This document shows positions 1 through 6,285 of a stretch of DNA of 7,095 nt, piece by piece; within the stretch, counting starts at the first letter, position 1; each line of letters opens with the position of its first letter. A model generated the notes under the pieces. The model searched no databases and was not told the DNA's origin. It saw only the letters and a program-made list of their open reading frames with translations. The translations under genes were made by a program, and so were the position numbers. The DNA is taken from positions 1 through 7,095 of the forward strand of contig JACDBY010000466.1 of assembly GCA_013694685.1 (NCBI GenBank), in the 5' to 3' direction. Source of the stretch: Actinomycetota bacterium (GTDB lineage Bacteria; Actinomycetota; Thermoleophilia; Gaiellales; Gaiellaceae).

Positions 1-1
1 C

Positions 2-1078
2 GGCGGCCGCACCGTCCTGATCACGGGTGCCGACGGCTTCATGGGCTCGCATCTCACCGACGCGCTCGTCGCGCTCGGCGCGAATGTCCACGCTTTCGTT
101 CGCGCGACCTCGAGCGGTGCGCTCAACAACATCGGGCACCTCCGGAACGACCTGAAGGTGCACTTCGCCGACCTCACCGACCGCACCTCGGTCGACTATC
201 TCGTGCGGGAGCTGTGCGAGGCACCCGACCGTCCGTACGTCTTCCACCTCGGCGCGCAGGCCCACGTCGGCGAGTCGTGGCACCGCCCGTACGAGACCGT
301 GATGACGAACACGATCGGGACGCTCAACCTGCTCCAGTCGATCGTCGACTGGGGCCTCGAGCTCGAGAAGTTCGACACGGCCGGCACCTCGGAGGAGTAC
401 GGGAACGTGCGCGACGACGTCTCCGAGCACCACACGTTCGACGACGCGGGCGCGCTGATCCTCCACGAGCGGTCACCGATCAACCCGAAGTCGATCTACG
501 CGACCGCGAAGGTCGCCGCCGACTTCCTGACGATGAACTACCACGACGCCTACGGCCTGCCCGGTGTCGTGACGCGGATGTTCAACAACTACGGCCCCCG
601 CCAAAACCCGCGCTACGTGACCGGGACGATCGTGACACAGGCGCTCGTCCGGCCCGAGATCGAGCTTGGCGCGCTCGAGCCGCTGCGCGACTTCTGCTTC
701 TGCACAGACGGCGTCCGCGGTCACCTCATGGTCGCAGCCCACGGCCGGCCGGGCGACGTCTACGTCTACGGCCAGGGCGCCAACATCTCGATGGCCGACT
801 GGGCCGACCTCATCATCCGGACGGGTGTCGAGCACGGCTTCTGGCCCGACGACCGGCGGATCGTCACGGTCGAGCAACGGAAGCGGCCGGGTGCGAGCGA
901 TGTCATGGCGCTGCGGGTGGGGCACGAGAAGCTCACCGCCGAGACGGGCTGGCAGCCTCGCGTCTCGTGGGAGGAAGGCGTTTTGCGAACGATCCGCTGG
1001 TACGCGGAGAGCCGCGAGCGCTGGCTCGGCCGCGTCGACTGGCTGCCGACCGGAGCACCTCAGCTCACGAGATCGTGA
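2..1078 (+). CDS. Nucleotide-sugar 4,6-dehydratase (SDR family), possibly GDP-mannose 4,6-dehydratase; 5' partial
   Basis: An extended short-chain dehydrogenase/reductase acting in the cytoplasm on a nucleotide sugar. The frame is open from base 2, before the first ATG at 41. The Rossmann motif TGADGFMG (GxxGxxG) begins upstream of that ATG, so ATG 41 is internal and the true start lies just outside the window. Numbering from base 2: the glycine-rich loop is at residues 8-15, HLGAQAHV at about 82-89, the dehydratase-type active-site segment TSEEYG at 129-134, and the YxxxK pair at Y166 and K170. NNYGPRQ follows at about 195-201, and RPGASDV at about 295-301 lies in the substrate-binding half. 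The family removes water across C4-C6 to give a 4-keto-6-deoxy sugar. The next gene resembles GDP-fucose synthase, so GDP-mannose is the likely substrate. However, the NNYGPRQ and RPxxSDV segments look more like dTDP-glucose- or LegB-type dehydratases than classical Gmd. The family is near certain; the substrate is inferred. Confidence 0.9.
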   Translation, partial: GGRTVLITGADGFMGSHLTDALVALGANVHAFVRATSSGALNNIGHLRNDLKVHFADLTDRTSVDYLVRELCEAPDRPYVFHLGAQAHVGESWHRPYETVMTNTIGTLNLLQSIVDWGLELEKFDTAGTSEEYGNVRDDVSEHHTFDDAGALILHERSPINPKSIYATAKVAADFLTMNYHDAYGLPGVVTRMFNNYGPRQNPRYVTGTIVTQALVRPEIELGALEPLRDFCFCTDGVRGHLMVAAHGRPGDVYVYGQGANISMADWADLIIRTGVEHGFWPDDRRIVTVEQRKRPGASDVMALRVGHEKLTAETGWQPRVSWEEGVLRTIRWYAESRERWLGRVDWLPTGAPQLTRS

Positions 1079-1983
1079 GCCGCATCCTCGTCACCGGCGG
1101 GGGCGGGTTTCTCGGCTCGCGGCTCGTGGAACGTCTTGAGGGAGAGGGCCACGACGTCGTCGCCGCTCGACGCTCCGAGCACGACCTGACGTCGATGCAG
1201 GACACCGAGCGGCTCTTCGCCGAGACCGGCCCCGAGCTCGTCTTCCACCTCGCGGCCGAGGTCGGCGGGATCGGCGCGAACCGCGCGAATCCGGGTCGCT
1301 ACTGGTACGCCAACCTGATCATGGGTGCGCACGTCCTCGAGCAAGCACGCCTGCACGGGACGCCCAAGCTCGCGATCGTGGGAACGGTGTGCGCGTACCC
1401 GAAGCTGACGCCCGTCCCGTTTCGCGAGGACGAGCTCTGGAACGGCTACCCCGAGGAGACGAACGCGCCGTACGGGGTCGCGAAGAAGACGATCCTGGTC
1501 GGGGCCCAGGCCTACCGCGAGCAATACGGGACGAATGCGATCTTCCTCCTGCCGACGAATCTCTACGGCCCGGGGGACAACTTCGACCTCGCGACCTCGC
1601 ACGTCATCCCCGCCCTTGTCCGCAAGATGATCGAGTCGCCGGCGGAAATAGTGCTGTGGGGCGACGGCTCGCCCACGCGGGAGTACCTGTACGTCGAGGA
1701 CTGTGTCGACGGGCTCGTCGCCGCGGCCGAGCTGTACGACGGGCCGGAGCCGGTCAACCTCGGTACGGGTGTCGAGACCTCGATCAGCGAGACGGCCGAG
1801 CTCGTCGCGGAAGCGGTCGGCTTCGAGGGCTCGATCGTGTGGGACACGTCGATGCCGAACGGGCAGCCGCGACGGAGCCTCGATCCGTCGCGCGCGCGAG
1901 AGCTTTTCGGCTGGACGGCGCGGACGCCGCTGCGGGAGGGCATCGCGCGAACGGTCGCCTCCTTCCGCGCCGCGGTCGCATGA
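1075..1983 (+). CDS. fcl: GDP-L-fucose synthase-like epimerase/reductase
   Basis: An SDR enzyme of 302 residues, close to the usual length of GDP-L-fucose synthases. These convert GDP-4-keto-6-deoxy-D-mannose to GDP-L-fucose by 3,5-epimerisation and NADPH reduction. The glycine-rich loop TGGGGFLG is at residues 7-14. Family signatures follow: VGGIGAN at 63-69, CAYPK at 106-110, TNAPYGVAKK at 129-138, LPTNLYGPGDNF at 159-170, SHVIPALVRK at 175-184, and PNGQPRRSLD at 261-270. From remembered E. coli numbering, the catalytic Cys109, Tyr136, Lys140 and His179 correspond to C106, Y133, K137 and H176, a constant offset of three. The residue equivalent to Ser107 is T104. Start: GTG 1075 overlaps the upstream TGA in GTGA and lies two codons before the Rossmann strand. 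No clear Shine-Dalgarno is seen, so coupled translation is likely. The upstream dehydratase would supply its substrate. The open frame extends far upstream, but that part is a shadow of the dehydratase gene. Confidence 0.88.
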   Translation: MSRILVTGGGGFLGSRLVERLEGEGHDVVAARRSEHDLTSMQDTERLFAETGPELVFHLAAEVGGIGANRANPGRYWYANLIMGAHVLEQARLHGTPKLAIVGTVCAYPKLTPVPFREDELWNGYPEETNAPYGVAKKTILVGAQAYREQYGTNAIFLLPTNLYGPGDNFDLATSHVIPALVRKMIESPAEIVLWGDGSPTREYLYVEDCVDGLVAAAELYDGPEPVNLGTGVETSISETAELVAEAVGFEGSIVWDTSMPNGQPRRSLDPSRARELFGWTARTPLREGIARTVASFRAAVA

Positions 1984-3689
1984 CGTCAGCCGCGCCCGCG
2001 GTAGCCCAGACCAGAGTCGGCGTCGCCCTCACCCGGCTCGGACAACTCGCCGACCGGCTGACGCGGCACGTCGCGATCGCACTCGGCGCCATCGTCACCG
2101 TCCAGATCCTCGCCACCGCCGCCCTCTTTCGCTCGGTGAACACGAACGGGTGGCTCACCTACCAGGGAGGCGATCAGATCTGGCTCGTGACGTCCGGCTG
2201 GCTCCTCGGCAGGGGCGAGATCGGCTACGCCCTCACGAGCCACGGGTGGCCCATGCTGCTCGCCCCGCTGACGTGGATCACCGGGTCGAGCTCTGTCGAG
2301 CTCCTTCCGCTCACCACCGTCCTCCAGGTCGGGGTGCTGGGACCAATCGCGACGCTCGCGGTCTACGACATCGGCGCCCGGCTCGCCGGTCGCCTCGCCG
2401 GGCTCTGGTGCGCCGCCGGGTTCGTCGCAGCGCCGTTCGCGGCAATTCCGTACTTCATCCAGCGCTACCACGACTCGTGGGTCGACCAGTTCCTTCCCCA
2501 GGCGCTCGGGCTGACCCAGCAGGCGGACTTCCCGTCGGTCGTCGCCGTCCTCGTCTCGGCAGCGCTCACCGTCCGCGCGCTCGAGAGAGGCGCGTACCGC
2601 GAGGCGATCCTCGCGGGGACGTTCGCGGGCGTCGCCCTCGCCCTCAAGCCAGCGAACGTGCTCTTCCTCGGCGGGCCCGCCGTCGCGTTCCTGCTGGCTC
2701 GCCGGGTCGACCATGCTGCGCTCTTCGCCCTCGCGCTCGGGCCTTCGCTCGTCGCGCTGACGATCTGGAAGGCGCGGGGTCTCGGTCAGGTGCCCCTCTT
2801 CGCCCAGGAGGAGCTCCGTCTCGTGCTCGGCGCCGGCGAGCCGGTCGTCGGCTCCGTGACGTCGTGGTTCGACCGCACGGTGAACCTCAACGTCGACACG
2901 TGGAAGCAGAACATGTCGAACCTCCGCGAGTTTTCGTGGAGCGCGCGCGTGCTCCAGTGTCTCCCACTCGCGGGCGCGCTCGCAGTCGCTCGCCGGTCGG
3001 TTCCCGTCGCCGGTCTCCTGCTGGGCTGGCTGCTTGCATACGTCGTCGTCAAGGGCGCCGCCGATGTCGCGACGGTCGAGTCAGGCAGCTACTGGCGGCT
3101 CGTGATGCCGGCTCTCCCGGCTTTCGTCATCCTCACGGCGGCAATCCCGCTCCTCGTGCCGACCGTCATCCGACGGGCGGGACCGCGGCTCGCATCGTCA
3201 GGAGGTCGTCGCCCGGGAACGCGCGCCACGGTGGCCGTCGTCGCGTTTCTCGCGGTCGTGCCCGTAGCGGTTCTCCTCGTGGCGAGCATCGAGTCGTCGG
3301 TGGAGCGAACCGAGGGCGTCTTCGTCTCAGACGAGGTTCTCGTGAAGGAGATCGGGGTCCCCGCCGACCCGTCCGTCGTCGAGCTGACGGTCGTGCGCGC
3401 CGGGGCGGGCAACGAGCTGATCTGGAGCGACTCCACCGATCGGGCGCGCACCTTCTACCGCGTCTATCGCTCCTCGCTCGCGCGCGGGTTCTCCGACATC
3501 GTCTGCCAGCTTCAGGGAGGGCGGCGCTGCGAGCTCCGCGCCGAGACGCTCGTGACGACGCGCGAGCGACGGTTCGTCGACCCCGACCCGCCCGCCGACG
3601 CGATGTACCGCATCGGGGTCGCCGCGAACTGGCTCGACGACGACGAGGAGGGCGACGTCTTCGCGATCAGCCAGCCCGTCGCGCCGTAG
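1980..3689 (+). CDS. Polytopic membrane glycosyltransferase (GT-C-like) with C-terminal Fn3-like domain
   Basis: A membrane protein of 569 residues. The start ATG 1980 overlaps the previous stop in ATGA, and no separate Shine-Dalgarno is visible. After a short cytoplasmic N-terminus, the first membrane helix is at about 30-52. It is followed by an outer loop with the acidic motif QGGDQIW (62-68), placed where GT-C enzymes (PMT/ArnT-like) carry their catalytic aspartate. Further hydrophobic segments lie at roughly 105-130, 140-160, 184-200, 208-242, 245-262, 341-358, 374-396 and 416-437. The last 130 or so residues are hydrophilic and extracytoplasmic. They contain TFYRVYRS (491-498), two cysteines (C509, C517) that could form a disulfide, and YRIGVAANWLDD (543-554), a pattern like a fibronectin-III strand pair. 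GT-C enzymes move sugar from polyprenyl-phosphate donors to acceptors outside the membrane, which fits the GT2 enzyme encoded nearby. The glycosyltransferase role is inferred from topology, motif and context; the exact family was not recognised. Confidence 0.72.
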   Translation: MTSAAPAVAQTRVGVALTRLGQLADRLTRHVAIALGAIVTVQILATAALFRSVNTNGWLTYQGGDQIWLVTSGWLLGRGEIGYALTSHGWPMLLAPLTWITGSSSVELLPLTTVLQVGVLGPIATLAVYDIGARLAGRLAGLWCAAGFVAAPFAAIPYFIQRYHDSWVDQFLPQALGLTQQADFPSVVAVLVSAALTVRALERGAYREAILAGTFAGVALALKPANVLFLGGPAVAFLLARRVDHAALFALALGPSLVALTIWKARGLGQVPLFAQEELRLVLGAGEPVVGSVTSWFDRTVNLNVDTWKQNMSNLREFSWSARVLQCLPLAGALAVARRSVPVAGLLLGWLLAYVVVKGAADVATVESGSYWRLVMPALPAFVILTAAIPLLVPTVIRRAGPRLASSGGRRPGTRATVAVVAFLAVVPVAVLLVASIESSVERTEGVFVSDEVLVKEIGVPADPSVVELTVVRAGAGNELIWSDSTDRARTFYRVYRSSLARGFSDIVCQLQGGRRCELRAETLVTTRERRFVDPDPPADAMYRIGVAANWLDDDEEGDVFAISQPVAP

Positions 3690-4071
3690 CAGCGGGGTTC
3701 TTGGCCGTCGGCGTTGCGTCCGCCTCGAGCACGTCGATCCGTGCGCGGAGGAGCGCGACCTCCTGGGCGAGGAGCACGTTGTCGTCGGTGAGCCGGGAGA
3801 GGACCGTCGAGTAGTGGAGCAGGACAGCGATCACGAACATGATCGCCGCCGCGAACAGGATCGCCGGCGGATAGGTGCCGACGCCGAGCCAGCCGGCGAT
3901 CGTGTTCAGTCCCCCGCGCCAGAGGGCGAGGACGAGAAGCGCGACGCCGGTCACGAGCCAGAGCAACGCGTAGCGCTCCTTCAGGCGGCGGCCGCGGATC
4001 AGTTCGAGGATGATCAGGAGCAGCAGCGCGGCGCCGATCGCGGCCGCGATGGAGATCCTGACCGGCGTCAC
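3667..4071 (-). CDS. DUF2304 family small membrane protein
   Basis: A protein of 134 residues matching the DUF2304 pattern. An N-terminal membrane helix (about 5-25) is followed by a basic turn, RGRRLKERYALLWLVTG (27-43). A second helix lies at about 35-52, GTYPPAILF at 65-73, and a third helix at about 68-86. The charged tail LTDDNVLLAQEVALL (94-108) looks able to form a coiled coil and is followed by RARIDVLEAD. The start is GTG 4071: its GTGA overlaps the stop of the upstream GT2 gene, and a strong GGAGGGG ribosome site lies 8 bases before it. The reading frame continues upstream, but that part is Arg-rich shadow of the GT2 gene. DUF2304 genes commonly sit beside GT2 polyprenyl-phosphate sugar synthases, as here. 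A role in holding the transferase at the membrane is inference, because the family has no settled function. Its last 23 bases overlap the end of the opposing membrane-glycosyltransferase gene. Confidence 0.88.
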   Translation of the reverse strand: MTPVRISIAAAIGAALLLLIILELIRGRRLKERYALLWLVTGVALLVLALWRGGLNTIAGWLGVGTYPPAILFAAAIMFVIAVLLHYSTVLSRLTDDNVLLAQEVALLRARIDVLEADATPTAKNPAATARRAG

Positions 4072-4793
4072 CTCGGCGACCCCTCCGAGGGAATCGCAGA
4101 CCGCCGGGCCATCGCGACGAGGAGCGCGAGCGTCACCTTGATCGCGTAGTAGATCGACCGCAGGAGCGTGATCGACGACGAGCCGTGCTCGCGCTCGCGC
4201 ATCCTCACCGGCACCTCCACGAGCCGTAGCCGGTGCTTCAGCAGGAGCACGGTCGCCTCGACCTCGGGGTAGTCGCTCGGGTAGTCGCGTGCGAAGAGCG
4301 CGATCGCGTCGCGGTTCAACGCCTGGAAGCCCGAGGTCGTGTCGGTCACCTTCTGCCCGGAGAGGATCGAGACGAGGCGGGCGAACCAGGTGATCCCGAG
4401 GCGGCGCCCGAGAGGCGGCCGATAGGCGTCGTCGCCTCCGCGGAAGCGCGAGCCGGTGACGACGTCCGCCTCTCCGCGCCCGAGCGGGATCAGGAGCTTC
4501 GGGAGCTCGGTGGCGTCGTGCTGACCGTCGCCGTCGAGACGCACCGCGACGTCGTAGCCGTGCTCGAGCGCGTAGCGGAAGCCGGTCTGCACCGCCGCGC
4601 CGATCCCGAGGTTGAAGGGCAGCCGGACGACAGCCGCGCCGGCCGCGCGCGCGACGTCCGCCGTGCCGTCCGTCGAGCCGTCGTCGACGACGACGACGTC
4701 GATGAGCGGATCGACGGCGCGGATCTCCTCGACGACGGCGCCAATCGCGGCCTCCTCGTCGAACGCGGGGACGACCGCGACGATCGAGGTCAT
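4068..4793 (-). CDS. GT2 glycosyltransferase, dolichyl/polyprenyl-phosphate sugar synthase-like
   Basis: A GT-A fold transferase of 241 residues. VVPAFDEE (7-14) and VVVDDGSTDGT (34-44) form the nucleotide-binding start. LDGDGQHD (86-93) carries the metal-binding DxD. TGSRFRGG lies at 113-120, TSGFQALNRDA at 153-163, and VPVRMREREHGSSS at 194-207. This order is that of DPM1-type enzymes, which transfer a sugar from a nucleotide donor to polyprenyl phosphate on the inner face of the membrane. There is no C-terminal membrane domain; the amphipathic IKVTLALLVAMARR stretch (218-231) may touch the membrane. Length fits the single-domain members. The ATG at 4793 overlaps the upstream stop in ATGA. 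The lipid-linked sugar would be a suitable donor for the GT-C-like protein of the opposing operon, and DUF2304 directly follows. The sugar (mannose, glucose or other) cannot be read from the sequence. Confidence 0.92.
   Translation of the reverse strand: MTSIVAVVPAFDEEAAIGAVVEEIRAVDPLIDVVVVDDGSTDGTADVARAAGAAVVRLPFNLGIGAAVQTGFRYALEHGYDVAVRLDGDGQHDATELPKLLIPLGRGEADVVTGSRFRGGDDAYRPPLGRRLGITWFARLVSILSGQKVTDTTSGFQALNRDAIALFARDYPSDYPEVEATVLLLKHRLRLVEVPVRMREREHGSSSITLLRSIYYAIKVTLALLVAMARRSAIPSEGSPR
4080..4086 (-). promoter_or_regulatory. Ribosome binding site of the DUF2304 gene
   Basis: Read on the minus strand this is GGAGGGG, 8 bases before GTG 4071. It is the only strong Shine-Dalgarno seen at an internal gene junction in this window, and it decides the GTG start. 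It lies inside the end of the GT2 coding sequence, so the gene can be initiated both by its own ribosome site and by coupling through the GTGA overlap. Confidence 0.7.
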
Positions 4794-5998
4794 ACGGGCA
4801 CCGCCGCCTCGAGCCCGAGGAGCCGGAGCACCTGGCGCGCCCGATGGCCGTAGGTGTGCTCGTCAAGGACACGTTCGCGCGCCCGCTCGCCCATCCGCTC
4901 GGCCTCGCCCGGATCGTCGAGCAGCGACCGGTACGTCTCGAGCGCGCTCTCGGCGTCCTCGACGACGACGATCTCCCGGCCGGGCTCGAACCATCGCTCG
5001 AGACCCGCGTGGGGGTTCGACACGATCGCCGCGCCTGCGGAGGCGAGCTCGAACGGCCGGCAGGTCGAGGAGCCGTCGACGGTCGCGTGGGAGCGCCGGG
5101 AGATGTTGAGGTTGATCCGCGCGGCCGAGATCGCGCGGGCGAAGACGTTGAACGGGACGTCGCCGATCAGCCGTGCGCGACCGACATCACCCTGGAAGTC
5201 ACGTCCGCCGAGTGCCACGTCGATGCGCGGATCGCGCCGTGACGGCTCGCCGACGAGCGCCGCCATCCACTCGCGCCGGAACTTGTCGCCGTAGCCATAG
5301 AAGAAGACGTCGGCGTCCTTCTCGACGGCGAGCGGCCGGAAGAACGCCGGGTCGGCCGCCCACAGGACCGCCTCGGCGCGGCGTGCGCCGAGCTCGAGCA
5401 GCCGCCCGAGTCCGCCCTCGGAGTTCGACAGCACGAGGTCGTACTCGGACGGATCGGCGCCGTGGTAGTAGTTGAAGCCGGTGTCCATGCCACCGAACTC
5501 GGGCAGGCTCATCGGCACGTCGCCGTCGTAGAAGACGACCGGGATGCCATGGCGCTCGCGCAGGTACGTCGGGATGCCGCGAAAGTGCGCCATCGGGACG
5601 GTGAAGACGAGCACCGCATCGGGCCGTTCGCGCTCGACCAGCCGGTCGAGGTGCCGGCGCCAGCGGGGCGTGACGACCTTCCAGATCGTCTCTCGGGTCA
5701 CCCGGTCGAGCGTCCCGTCCTCCGGGCTCTCCTCCGCGCGGCGCAGGTACCGGTCGCCCTTCAGCCGCGCGAGCCCGCTGCGGAGAGCTGCGTAGCTCTC
5801 CCCTTCCCGATAGGTCGGATTCGGCGCCGTCCGCCACCACGGCGACTCGATCGGGCGCCCGCGGTAGGGCGTCACGACGAGATCGACCCCGGCCTCGTAC
5901 ATCCCCTTCCACAGCTGCCACCAGGCCGGAGTACACCCATAGCGGAAGTCGAGATCGACGGCTGACGCGACGGCGAGGATCCGGGGGCGACCGAGCAT
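4790..5998 (-). CDS. CgeB-type glycosyltransferase (GT4-like, GT-B fold)
   Basis: A soluble protein of 402 residues. It starts with a Rossmann-like strand, RPRILAVASAVDLDFRYG (4-21). The N-terminal half has PDAVLVFTVP (126-135) and GIPVVFYDGDVP (151-162), as expected of the acceptor domain of a GT-B enzyme. In the C-terminal half, DVFFYGYGDKFRREWM (230-245) opens the second domain. INLNISRR (295-302) and CRPFELASAGAAIVSN (313-328) are the hallmark of the CgeB/group-1 transferase family, with E317 in the place of the donor-binding glutamate. GREIVVVEDAE follows at 340-350. Start ATG 5998 was chosen because similarity to the family begins there; the frame runs open to 6238 but the extra 80 residues look non-coding. 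No Shine-Dalgarno is visible before ATG 5998 or the adjacent GTG 6001, so leaderless translation is possible. It is the first gene of the minus operon and likely adds a sugar in the cytoplasm; its substrates are unknown. Confidence 0.85.
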   Translation of the reverse strand: MLGRPRILAVASAVDLDFRYGCTPAWWQLWKGMYEAGVDLVVTPYRGRPIESPWWRTAPNPTYREGESYAALRSGLARLKGDRYLRRAEESPEDGTLDRVTRETIWKVVTPRWRRHLDRLVERERPDAVLVFTVPMAHFRGIPTYLRERHGIPVVFYDGDVPMSLPEFGGMDTGFNYYHGADPSEYDLVLSNSEGGLGRLLELGARRAEAVLWAADPAFFRPLAVEKDADVFFYGYGDKFRREWMAALVGEPSRRDPRIDVALGGRDFQGDVGRARLIGDVPFNVFARAISAARINLNISRRSHATVDGSSTCRPFELASAGAAIVSNPHAGLERWFEPGREIVVVEDAESALETYRSLLDDPGEAERMGERARERVLDEHTYGHRARQVLRLLGLEAAVPV

Positions 5999-6006
5999 CA
6001 CCGGAG

Positions 6007-6012
6007 TGTAGG
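6007..6012 (-). promoter_or_regulatory. Possible -10 box giving a leaderless transcript
   Basis: Minus-strand TACACT fits the actinobacterial TANNNT -10 pattern. It ends six bases before ATG 5998, so transcription would begin at the start codon itself. This would explain why no ribosome site precedes the gene. No convincing -35 is seen about 17 bases further upstream, so this rests on one hexamer and on the spacing. Confidence 0.3.
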
Positions 6013-6213
6013 GAGCGGGTCCGACCGGCTTCTCGCGGGAGGGCTCGAGATGGCCGGGGCCGCGTGTGTCACGGGCGAAAGCCCCTCCGGGGTTCTGCGC
6101 GAGCAGGCGATCCCCGGCGTCCCGTTGGCCGTGTCCAGACCTACTCGGGGAAGTGCGAGCTGTTCGTTGGCGCCGTGGCGCTTTCGAAAGCTCGGTCTGC
6201 AGCGGGTTCGTCA

Positions 6214-6231
6214 GCCCCGCACAAACGGGGC
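6214..6231 (-). terminator. GC-rich hairpin downstream of the methyltransferase gene, possible terminator
   Basis: A 6-bp perfect GC stem with a 6-base loop lies 47 bases past the methyltransferase stop in its direction of transcription. No T-tract follows, so it is not a classical intrinsic terminator. High-GC actinobacteria often use such tractless hairpins, but this is suggestive only. Confidence 0.25.
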
Positions 6232-6269
6232 ATCGCACCAGCCTGCTGCGAACCTCGGCTCTGTGGCTC

Positions 6270-6285
6270 CGCTGTAGTTACAGCG
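6270..6285. repeat. Inverted repeat spanning the methyltransferase stop codon
   Basis: CGCTGTAGTTACAGCG is an exact inverted repeat, with 7-base arms around a 2-base centre. On the minus strand it contains the TAA stop (6280-6278) of the FkbM-like gene. It may help end transcription or protect the 3' end, or it may be chance. Confidence 0.35.

Larger units (their letters stand above)
5999..6277. other. Intergenic gap rich in short inverted repeats
   Basis: No gene is supported between the methyltransferase stop and the CgeB-type transferase start. The stretch contains several perfect short inverted repeats: GGGC-GAAA-GCCC at 6073-6084, the overlapping and competing CCCC-TCC-GGGG at 6082-6092, the 12-base palindrome GCTTTCGAAAGC at 6180-6191, and GCCCCG-CACAAA-CGGGGC at 6214-6231. 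A minus-strand frame opening at ATG 6238 begins MRCPVCAGL. It runs without a stop into the transferase gene but loses any protein-like character. The gap probably separates two transcription units and carries the promoter of the minus operon. Confidence 0.5.

Noticed and set aside
214..1074. Upstream extension of the fucose-synthase frame
   Set aside because: It lies over the dehydratase gene in another frame and is Arg-rich. The Rossmann strand starts right after GTG 1075.
1703..3814. Long plus-strand open frame of about 700 codons overlapping the membrane glycosyltransferase gene
   Set aside because: The translation is dominated by Arg, Ser and Pro, with no domain. It is the usual shadow frame of high-GC coding DNA.
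4678..4700. Run of GAC/GTC triplets that looks like a tandem repeat
   Set aside because: It encodes the conserved VVVVDDGS strand of the GT2 fold and is explained by codon choice.
4233..4853. Plus-strand open frame of 206 codons opposite the GT2 gene
   Set aside because: It mirrors the GT2 codons and is rich in Asp, Arg and Glu, with no motif.
4072..4872. Upstream extension of the DUF2304 frame by about 260 codons
   Set aside because: It is Arg/Gly-rich shadow of the GT2 gene. The strong ribosome site and the GTGA overlap set the start at 4071.
5999..6238. 80-residue N-terminal extension of the CgeB-type transferase
   Set aside because: Family similarity begins at ATG 5998. The extension crosses the hairpin-rich gap and has no protein-like pattern after its first residues.
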